Below the pieces are notes generated by a model. That model did no database searches and was not told the DNA's origin. It worked only from the letters and a program-made list of their open reading frames with translations. From contig DSDH01000633.1 in the NCBI GenBank assembly GCA_011055475.1, positions 1 through 10,308 of the forward strand: 10,308 nucleotides of DNA. The letters run 5' to 3'. Both the position numbers and the translations under genes were made by a program. This document shows, piece by piece, positions 5,237 through 10,308 of this stretch (the stretch's first letter is position 1; each line of letters opens with the position of its first letter). This stretch comes from Phycisphaerales bacterium. GTDB taxonomy: Bacteria; Planctomycetota; Phycisphaerae; Sedimentisphaerales; Anaerohalosphaeraceae.

Positions 5237-7144
5237 CTATTCCAGTGCTTTGGTGGCGATCTTCTCTTTCGCCGCGGCCACGAAGGCGCCCGCCGTCATC
5301 GTCTGGGTGGCCTTGCTCCCCCGCATCCGCACGCCCACACTCCTGGATTCGGCCTCTTTTGGACCGACGACCAACATGTAAGGCACGCGATCCCCGTGAC
5401 ACCGGGCGATCTTGGCGCCGATCTTCTCATCGCCGCGGTCCAACTCAGCCCGCAACCCGGCCTGCTGCAAGACCGTCAGCACCTCCTGGCCGTAGTCCAG
5501 CGTCTTCTCACTGATCGGCAGCACGCGCACCTGCTCCGGAGCCAGCCACAGGGGCATGTTCCCCCCATAGTGCTCGATCAGGATTCCCAGAAACCGCTCC
5601 AGCGACCCCAGCACCGCCCGATGGATCATCACCGGCGGCTTTTCCGTGTTGTCCTTGTCGGTGAAGACCAGCTCGAACCGCTGCGGCATGGAGAAATCCA
5701 ACTGGATCGTGCCCAACTGCCAGGTCCGCCCGAGGCAGTCGGCGATGTGGAAGTCGATCTTCGGTCCGTAAAATGCGCCGTCGCCTTCGTTGACCTGATA
5801 GGCCAGCCCCCTGTGCTCCAGGGCCCCGGCCAGCGACCGGGTGGCCACCTCCCACATCTCATCCGAGCCGATATGTTTTTCGGGCTTGGTCGACAGCTCG
5901 ATATGATACTCCTCGAACCCGAACGCGCGGTAGATCTCCTGCACCAGATCAATCACGCCGATCACCTCCGGCTCGATCTGTTCGGGGGTGCAGAAAATGT
6001 GCGCATCATCCTGGGTGAACTGCCGCACCCGGATCAGCCCGTGCATCTGCCCGCTGGCCTCGTAGCGATGCACCAGCCCCAGTTCGGCGACCCGCATGGG
6101 AAACTCGCGATACGAGTGCTTGCGCGTCTTGTACACCAACAGGCCACCCGGACAGTTCATGGGCTTGACCGCGTAGGTCGTGTTGTCGACCACGGTGAAG
6201 TACATATTCTCTTTGTAGTTGTCCCAGTGCCCGCTGCGATGCCAGAGCGACTCGTTCAGCAGGATGGGCGTCTTGATCTCCTGGTAGCCGTGACGGCGGT
6301 GGACCTCGCGCCAGAAATCCACGATCTCGTTCCAGACGATCATGCCCTTGGGGTGCAGAAAGGCGAATCCCGGCCCCTCTTCATGAAAACTGAACAAATC
6401 GAGCTGGCGGCCCAGAACGCGGTGGTCACGTTTGCGGGCCTCCTCCAGGCGGTCCAGGTAGGCCCGCAATTCCTTGCCGGTGGGCCAGGTTGTGCCGTAC
6501 ACCCGCTGGAGCATCTTCTGGCTGGCGTCGCCATGCCAGTAGGCCCCGGCCACGCTGAGCACCTTGAAGGCGCCGATCCGACCGGTGCTGGGCACGTGGG
6601 GCCCGCGGCACAGGTCCTCGAAGCCGTCCCCGTGCCGGTAGAAACTGATAATCTCGCCGTCGGCCCGCTGGATGTTGTCGGTCTTGTAGGGGTCGCCCGA
6701 GACCCGTTCAAGGGCCTCTTGACGGGTCATCTCGATCCGCGTGATGGGCACATCCTCCTTGACGATGCGGTCCATCTCGGCCTCGATCCGCTCAAAATCC
6801 TCCGGCCGAATCGGCTCGTCCAGGTCGATGTCATAAAAGAAGCCGTCCCGAACGGTGGGCCCGTAAACCAGTCTGGCGGCGGGCCACAGACGGCAGATCG
6901 CCTCGGCCATGACGTGGGCGGCCGTGTGACGCATTACCTCCAGACCCTCGGGATCCTTGCCCGTCAGAACGGTCAATGGCGCCGCGCCCGCCACGGGCGT
7001 GGACACATCAACCAGCCGGTCGTCAAGACGTGCGGCCACGGCGGCCTTGGCCAACTGCGGCCCGATCTGCTCGGTGATCGCGCGGATGGTGGTGCCGTCC
7101 GGTACCTCCAGTGTCCGGCCGTCGGGAAGTCGAACTTCAGCCAT
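5237..7144 (-). CDS. thrS: Threonine-tRNA ligase
   Basis: ThrRS charges tRNA-Thr and removes mischarged serine. The 635-residue product has the full bacterial architecture. The TGS domain spans about 1-62. The editing domain carries H73-xxx-H77 (HTAAHVMA) and CRGPH (C179, H183). The class II catalytic core has motif 2 around 360-383 and motif 3 near 506-528 (IHRAVLGSLERFLGIL). The zinc ligands C331, H382 and H508 sit at spacings matching the Escherichia coli enzyme. The anticodon-binding domain runs from about 535 to the end. ATG 7144 is fixed because an in-frame TAG directly precedes it. Its own ribosome-binding site is weak, and a short leader ORF overlaps the start. A near-consensus promoter lies 69-96 bp upstream. 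infC follows by 96 bp, the common thrS-infC order. Confidence 0.98.
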   Translation of the reverse strand: MAEVRLPDGRTLEVPDGTTIRAITEQIGPQLAKAAVAARLDDRLVDVSTPVAGAAPLTVLTGKDPEGLEVMRHTAAHVMAEAICRLWPAARLVYGPTVRDGFFYDIDLDEPIRPEDFERIEAEMDRIVKEDVPITRIEMTRQEALERVSGDPYKTDNIQRADGEIISFYRHGDGFEDLCRGPHVPSTGRIGAFKVLSVAGAYWHGDASQKMLQRVYGTTWPTGKELRAYLDRLEEARKRDHRVLGRQLDLFSFHEEGPGFAFLHPKGMIVWNEIVDFWREVHRRHGYQEIKTPILLNESLWHRSGHWDNYKENMYFTVVDNTTYAVKPMNCPGGLLVYKTRKHSYREFPMRVAELGLVHRYEASGQMHGLIRVRQFTQDDAHIFCTPEQIEPEVIGVIDLVQEIYRAFGFEEYHIELSTKPEKHIGSDEMWEVATRSLAGALEHRGLAYQVNEGDGAFYGPKIDFHIADCLGRTWQLGTIQLDFSMPQRFELVFTDKDNTEKPPVMIHRAVLGSLERFLGILIEHYGGNMPLWLAPEQVRVLPISEKTLDYGQEVLTVLQQAGLRAELDRGDEKIGAKIARCHGDRVPYMLVVGPKEAESRSVGVRMRGSKATQTMTAGAFVAAAKEKIATKALE

Positions 7145-7169
7145 CTAGCTTACCAGCCCCGCGTTCCAT
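7137..7169 (-). CDS. Possible 10-codon leader ORF overlapping the thrS start
   Basis: The thrS leader contains an ATG (7167-7169) with AGGA exactly 7 nt upstream, a better ribosome-binding site than that of thrS. It encodes MERGAGKLDG and stops at a TGA within codons 2-3 of thrS, in a different frame. Such an overlap could couple thrS translation to that of the leader peptide. It contains no threonine codons, so it does not resemble a classical threonine attenuator. It could also be a chance ORF. Confidence 0.35.
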   Translation of the reverse strand: MERGAGKLDG

Positions 7170-7212
7170 GCCGTTATCCTGCCTTTCGAGAACACCCCAC
7201 TGTGTCCGTTGC

Positions 7213-7240
7213 AGTATATTCCGACCGCAAAACCTGTCAA
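7213..7240 (-). promoter_or_regulatory. Strong sigma-70-like promoter upstream of thrS
   Basis: On the minus strand a perfect TTGACA (7235-7240) and TATACT (7213-7218) are separated by 16 bp. The -35 overlaps the stop codon of the HAD hydrolase gene. Transcription would start near 7206, leaving a leader of about 60 nt before thrS that contains the short ORF at 7137-7169. Confidence 0.75.
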
Positions 7241-7884
7241 GAAAGCAGGTTCAAGATTTCGCCCGGCCGCTCGACAATCGTCTCCACCCCAAGCCGGGCC
7301 AAGGCCGGGCGTCCCCGAAAGCCCCACGCCGCGCCCACGAAACGCACACCCGCGTTTTCGGCCGTTTCATAGTCGATCTCGCTGTCGCCGATGAACAGGG
7401 CCTGGTCCGAGCCGATGCCGAACGTATCGAGCACCCGTCGCGTGCCCGTCGGATCGGGCTTCACGGGGACCTGAGGCCCGACACCCACAATGGCATCGAA
7501 CAGTCCGTCCGCAAAGTAGTGACCCATCACCTTTTCGGCCTGGGGCTGGTCCTTGTTCGTCACCACCGCGACTCGAATCCCACGGCGATGCAACTCGGCC
7601 AGAGCCTCTTGCACCCCTTCGTACACGCGACTGCGATCCATGCAGTGCGCCTCGTAATAGGGCATCATCACCTCGATCAGCCGACCGTGCAGGTCCTGAT
7701 GGTCGGGCCCCAGCGCGCGACTGGCGAAGATATCCACCCCGTTGCCGATCATCCGGCGGCACACCTCGGCCGGATGCTCCGGCAGACCCAGCCGGCGCAA
7801 TCCGTAGTTCATCGCCGCCGTCAGGTCGTCCAGCGTGTCCACCAGCGTGCCATCCAGATCGAACAATATCGCCCGGTACCGCAA
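7237..7884 (-). CDS. HAD-superfamily hydrolase, phosphoglycolate phosphatase-like
   Basis: HAD subfamily IA enzymes dephosphorylate small metabolites such as 2-phosphoglycolate. Motif I is FDLDGTLVDT (D9 and D11), motif II is the Thr of VAVVTNKD (T109), motif III is K142 of VPVKPDP, and motif IV is GDSEIDYETA (D167, D171). The helical cap lies between, with MIGNG near its start. The 215-residue length is normal. A TTG start at 7884 gives MRYRAILFDLDGTL, typical for the family, with AAAGGG 8 nt upstream. In-frame GTG 7890, ATG 7950 and GTG 7959 would add up to 25 residues without homology. The thrS promoter overlaps its stop codon. The gene is divergent from the FHA gene. The exact substrate is unknown; Gph and pyrophosphatase PpaX-like enzymes are hard to tell apart by eye. 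Confidence 0.92.
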   Translation of the reverse strand: MRYRAILFDLDGTLVDTLDDLTAAMNYGLRRLGLPEHPAEVCRRMIGNGVDIFASRALGPDHQDLHGRLIEVMMPYYEAHCMDRSRVYEGVQEALAELHRRGIRVAVVTNKDQPQAEKVMGHYFADGLFDAIVGVGPQVPVKPDPTGTRRVLDTFGIGSDQALFIGDSEIDYETAENAGVRFVGAAWGFRGRPALARLGVETIVERPGEILNLLS

Positions 7885-8004
7885 ATTCACGTCCCTTTGT
7901 CCATACGATCCACATAGTTCCTCGCCTCCCCACGGCTCCAGCACGGCCATATCCCGCACTGGCGGTGGGACGGGGCAATGGGGCGGCTATCCGCCGATTT
8001 TGCC

Positions 8005-8033
8005 TTGCCTTGGACCGCGCCGGCGCTTATACT
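8005..8033 (+). promoter_or_regulatory. Candidate promoter for the FHA gene
   Basis: TTGCCT (8005-8010) and TATACT (8028-8033) are 17 bp apart. The -10 is strong and the -35 keeps only TTG. The start site near 8040 would leave a leader of about 35 nt with AAGGAG at 8061-8066. The -10 TATACT is the same as in the thrS, PEP-CTERM and rlmN candidates. Confidence 0.5.
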
Positions 8034-8073
8034 GGTTTTAGAGCATAACAGCATTTCCCGAAGGAGCAATGCC

Positions 8074-8622
8074 ATGAACGTTTGTCTGGTCCTCAAGAAA
8101 AAGGGTGGGGCCCGCAAACCGTTTACCCTTCCGGACTCGGTTACCGTCATCGGGCGGCGCCAGGAGTGCGATTTGTGCATCCCGCTGATGGTGGTCTCCC
8201 GGCGTCATTGCCAGATCAACCTGGACGAGGGCAAGCTGAGGATCCGCGACTTGGGCTCGCGAAACGGTACGTACGTGAACGGCCAGCGGGTCGAGGAGAC
8301 GGAGTTGTCGCCCGGCGATGAAATCCGGATTGGACCGCTGCAGTTCTCCGTGCAGATTGATGGTGTGCCCGCGGACGATTCGGATATCCTGTCGCCCCCC
8401 ACGCACATCGCCGAAGCCGAGCAGGGAGCCTCGGAGGTCCAGGAGGTCGGCGTGGCCGCTGATGCTCAGGATAAGGACGATCCCTTCGCGGATTTGGATG
8501 ATTTGGACGACCTCGACGAGTTGATTAACCTCGACGACATGGACAGCGCTATCGACACGATGCGCGACTCGATGGGCGACGTATCCCAGAAGGCCCAGGA
8601 AGACGAACAACGGCCCATTTGA
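8074..8622 (+). CDS. FHA domain protein with acidic C-terminal tail
   Basis: FHA domains bind phosphothreonine peptides and serve signalling or scaffolding roles. The 182-residue protein has one FHA domain at about residues 1-97 with all the usual binding-site landmarks: GR (27-28), SRRH (42-45), GSRNGTYVNG (61-70) and the closing GDEIRIG strand. The rest is a disordered tail, first Ser/Glu/Ala-rich, then a run of LDDLDDLDEL-like acidic repeats (about 144-162) and a Met/Asp helix. There is no membrane segment or second domain. ATG 8074 has AAGGAG 7 nt upstream; the frame is open further upstream but without homology. No protein kinase gene is visible in the window, so the partner is unknown. 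rlmN follows 137 bp downstream but appears to have its own start signal. Confidence 0.92.
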   Translation: MNVCLVLKKKGGARKPFTLPDSVTVIGRRQECDLCIPLMVVSRRHCQINLDEGKLRIRDLGSRNGTYVNGQRVEETELSPGDEIRIGPLQFSVQIDGVPADDSDILSPPTHIAEAEQGASEVQEVGVAADAQDKDDPFADLDDLDDLDELINLDDMDSAIDTMRDSMGDVSQKAQEDEQRPI

Positions 8623-8633
8623 AGCATTGTGAC

Positions 8634-8654
8634 CCCGGCGATGACTCCGCCGGG
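8634..8654 (+). terminator. GC-rich hairpin after the FHA gene
   Basis: CCCGGCG/CGCCGGG forms a perfect 7-bp stem with a 7-nt loop, 11 bp after the stop codon. No T-tract follows, so it is at best a weak or factor-assisted terminator. A second 6-bp stem (8665-8670 with 8684-8689) lies just downstream. Confidence 0.4.
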
Positions 8655-8746
8655 CGCCACCCCGACCCGCTCAAGGACCGTCGGCGGGTGAGGCTGTCGC
8701 AACCACGTTGACTCGTTTGATTTCGCCCCTCGACCACCTGTTCGGT

Positions 8747-8752
8747 TATACT
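8747..8752 (+). promoter_or_regulatory. -10 element immediately before rlmN
   Basis: TATACT lies only 7 bp before the rlmN ATG. No convincing -35 is seen at the correct distance; a TTGACT at 8708-8713 is too far upstream. Transcription would start at or next to the A of the ATG, which predicts a leaderless mRNA. Confidence 0.45.
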
Positions 8753-8759
8753 CAACCCC

Positions 8760-9839
8760 ATGGCGAAAGACCTGACCGGCATGCCGTTTGAACAGATCGA
8801 AGCCTTTGTGAGCGAACTCGGGGGCAAGCCATACTACGCGCAATACCTGTTCGCCGCCATTCATGCCAAGGGCGTGGACGATGTCGCGCAGGTCACGCCC
8901 TTGCCGAAGGCCTTTCGCGGCACGCTGGCCGAGCGTGGCTATCGCATCGAGCGGCTGCATCCGGTCGAGCATCACACCGACCCGGATGGCACCGCCAAGC
9001 TCGTCTTCGACGTGGGCGACGGCCAACGGATTGAATCGGTAGTGCTCACCGACGGCGATCGGCGGACCCTGTGCCTGTCGTGCCAGGTGGGCTGCCGGAT
9101 GGCGTGTCGCTTCTGCGCGACCGGCAAGCTGGGATTCGCCCGATCCCTGGGCGCCGGAGCCATCGTCGAACAGGTCTACCAGGCCGCGGCGCGGTGCGGC
9201 AGGATTCACAACGTGGTCTACATGGGCATGGGCGAGCCCTTCGACAATACACAGGCGGTGCTGGATTCGATCCGTATCCTGAACCATCCGCTGGGGCTGG
9301 GCCTGGGTCAGCGGCACATTACCCTCAGCACGTGCGGTCTGCCCGAGGCCATCCGCCGGTTTGCCCAACTGTGCTGGCAGGTCCGCCTGGCCATCTCGCT
9401 GCACGCCCCGGACGATGCGTTGCGCCGTCGGCTCATGCCGGTGGCGGGCAAGGTCCCCCTGGCCGAGTTGCTTGAAGCCGTGCGCGAGTACCAACGTATC
9501 ACGCATCGCCGCGTCACGTTCGAATACTGCCTGATGCGGGATGTGAACGATAGCCCGGCCCAGGCCCGCGACACGGCCAACCTTCTGCACGAACTGAACG
9601 CCGCCGTCAACCTCATCGAATTCAATCCGCATCCCGGCTGTGGCTACAAGCCGAGCGACCGCGACCGGATGCACCGCTTTCGCGATGTGCTGGGTCGCAC
9701 GGGGATTGAGACGGTCATCCGCTACCGCCGGGGACGAAGCATCAAGGCCGCCTGCGGCCAACTCGGCGCGGCCTGGCTGACCGACGGCGCGAGCCATGGC
9801 AATTCGGCGTCACCACGCGACCAGGCATCCGATCCATGA
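8760..9839 (+). CDS. rlmN: 23S rRNA (adenine(2503)-C(2))-methyltransferase / tRNA methyltransferase RlmN
   Basis: RlmN is a radical SAM enzyme that makes 2-methyladenosine at A2503 of 23S rRNA and at A37 of some tRNAs. The 359-residue protein has the N-terminal RNA-binding region (LTGMPFEQIEAFVSELGGK) and the iron-sulfur cluster motif C112-xxx-C116-xx-C119 (GCRMACRFCATGKLGF). It also has the GMGEP motif (156-160) and both catalytic cysteines: C105 in RRTLCLSCQVG, and C332, the methyl carrier, in IKAACGQL. This rules out a degenerate paralog. The N-terminus aligns with the family from ATG 8760; an in-frame TGA at 8718-8720 with no start codon between excludes a longer form. No ribosome-binding site is visible, and a -10 box lies 7 bp upstream. 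The final ~25 residues after AACGQL are poorly conserved and Ser/Asp-rich. Confidence 0.97.
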   Translation: MAKDLTGMPFEQIEAFVSELGGKPYYAQYLFAAIHAKGVDDVAQVTPLPKAFRGTLAERGYRIERLHPVEHHTDPDGTAKLVFDVGDGQRIESVVLTDGDRRTLCLSCQVGCRMACRFCATGKLGFARSLGAGAIVEQVYQAAARCGRIHNVVYMGMGEPFDNTQAVLDSIRILNHPLGLGLGQRHITLSTCGLPEAIRRFAQLCWQVRLAISLHAPDDALRRRLMPVAGKVPLAELLEAVREYQRITHRRVTFEYCLMRDVNDSPAQARDTANLLHELNAAVNLIEFNPHPGCGYKPSDRDRMHRFRDVLGRTGIETVIRYRRGRSIKAACGQLGAAWLTDGASHGNSASPRDQASDP

Positions 9840-9933
9840 CGAACCCCCAGGCGGGCAAGGCGGGCTTTGCCTACGCGGTGTTCATTATACACACGCCATG
9901 CCACCCGGCTCCCCAAAGGGGCGACACCGTCGT

Positions 9934-10113
9934 CGTCATTACGAGCGACGTGGTGCGGCGCGCAGCGAAGCACCGCGGACCGAGGAATCTGTTCTTCCGC
10001 GTCGCGCAGCGACACCACTGATGCTGTTGCGGCTCCGTATCGGGTGCCTTGTGGAAGCGCTGTTCGAACCGATCCCTCCACTCCGGGCCTTCGGCCTTGC
10101 GGTCGGGATGACG
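9934..10113. repeat. Degenerate palindromic intergenic repeat ('CGTCATTRCGAG' type)
   Basis: CGTCATTACGAGCG at 9934-9947 is matched in inverted orientation by CGGTCGGGATGACG at 10100-10113 (11 of 14 positions). Between them lie GCAGCGAAGC (9961-9970) and GGAATCTGTTCTT. The ends and these inner words resemble the widespread interspersed repeats of the form CGTCATTGCGAG..GCGAAGCAATC found between genes in many bacteria. The reading frames across it have repeat-like content and no recognisable protein. Confidence 0.55.
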
Positions 10114-10256
10114 GTCGTGTGGCCTACGGAATCGTCGGGTGGCAGCCTTTTGCCGAAGGCAAAGGGCTGGCCCGAACCACCACGTCCGGCTCTTTGATTC
10201 ACATGGCGAATCAAAAAGCCGCCACCCATCGGGACTCCATGACGGCCACACGTCCG
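10112..10256. repeat. Nested multi-hairpin structure
   Basis: An outer stem pairs CGTGTGGCC (10116-10124) with GGCCACACG (10244-10252), extended by three pairs after one mismatch. A middle stem pairs 10137-10143 with 10221-10227 (7 bp). Inside are two hairpins: CAGCCTTTTGCC/GGCAAAGGGCTG (10143-10154 and 10158-10169, 12 bp with one G-U, 3-nt loop) and GGCTCTTTGATTC/GAATCAAAAAGCC (10188-10200 and 10208-10220, 13 bp with one mismatch, 7-nt loop). The whole folds as a closed three-way junction. It directly abuts the palindromic repeat on its left. It could be a MITE-like or REP-like element or a structured RNA; no coding function is evident. Confidence 0.6.
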
Positions 10257-10308
10257 CGCGTCGGGTGAGCCGTGCCGCACGGGCCATGGGGTTTTGCCAC
10301 AGAGGGCA

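Larger units (their letters stand above)
9840..10308. other. 469-bp stretch without a recognisable gene
   Basis: No reading frame on either strand has a plausible ribosome-binding site together with a recognisable protein. The region holds 94 bp of unassigned sequence after rlmN, the palindromic repeat, the nested hairpin structure and a short tail. No T-tract terminator for rlmN was found. The last bases (CCACAGAGGGCA) resemble the beginning of CACAGAG-type tandem repeats seen in intergenic DNA of some bacteria, but the window ends too early to tell. Confidence 0.5.

Noticed and set aside
5396..7372. Long plus-strand open frame opposite thrS
   Set aside because: It is the antisense shadow of thrS in GC-rich DNA. 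The minus-strand frame carries every ThrRS catalytic and zinc residue, while this frame has no recognisable motif.
8708..8752. TTGACT at 8708 paired with TATACT at 8747 as an rlmN promoter
   Set aside because: The spacer is 33 bp, far too long; only the -10 is kept as a candidate.
8466..9797. Long minus-strand open frame opposite rlmN and the end of the FHA gene
   Set aside because: It spans two real genes and their intergenic region. It has no domain and no ribosome-binding site, so it is a GC-driven antisense frame.
9884..9889. Perfect TATAAT on the minus strand after rlmN
   Set aside because: No -35 at a suitable distance and no gene downstream on that strand until the antisense of rlmN.
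9796..10268. Several overlapping reading frames after rlmN on both strands
   Set aside because: They cross a palindromic repeat and hairpins, have no ribosome-binding sites and show low-complexity repeat-type products.
1..10308. CRISPR arrays, tRNA or rRNA genes, insertion sequences with transposase
   Set aside because: No regularly spaced direct repeats, no tRNA cloverleaf with the conserved arms, no rRNA-like stretch and no transposase motif were seen.

Overview
The window is GC-rich bacterial DNA and looks like a planctomycete chromosome. The lineage is an inference. It rests on the PEP-CTERM type exported protein with an 'IPVPGA' sorting motif, the FHA protein with an acidic tail, long gaps between genes, and translation genes arranged as several small units. 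No sequence search was possible.

Layout, left to right. Bases 2-433 (+) are the end of an FGGY sugar kinase, probably xylulokinase. Bases 503-1630 (+) hold three overlapping small genes: a DUF6941-like protein, an unrecognised protein with an antitoxin-like C-terminus, and a PemK/MazF-family toxin. Bases 1696-7144 (-) hold the translation cluster, transcribed right to left as thrS, infC, a PEP-CTERM protein gene, rpmI, rplT and pheS. Bases 7237-7884 (-) encode a phosphoglycolate-phosphatase-like HAD hydrolase just upstream of thrS. A divergent intergenic region follows. Bases 8074-8622 (+) encode an FHA protein and 8760-9839 (+) encode the radical SAM rRNA methyltransferase RlmN. From 9840 to the end I see no gene, but there is a degenerate palindromic repeat and a nested multi-hairpin structure.

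How the parts work together. ThrS and PheS charge tRNAs, IF-3 controls initiation, bL35 and bL20 build the 50S subunit, and RlmN modifies 23S rRNA and tRNA, so most of the window serves translation. The usual infC-rpmI neighbourhood is split by a secreted-protein gene that has its own promoter candidate and a strong terminator, and rpmI has a new promoter candidate just after that terminator. pheT does not follow pheS.

The most notable signals are an AUC start codon for infC, the secreted-protein unit inside the ribosomal operon, a 10-codon leader ORF overlapping the thrS start, a -10 box so close to the rlmN ATG that its mRNA may be leaderless, the three-gene toxin module, and the structured DNA at 9934-10256.
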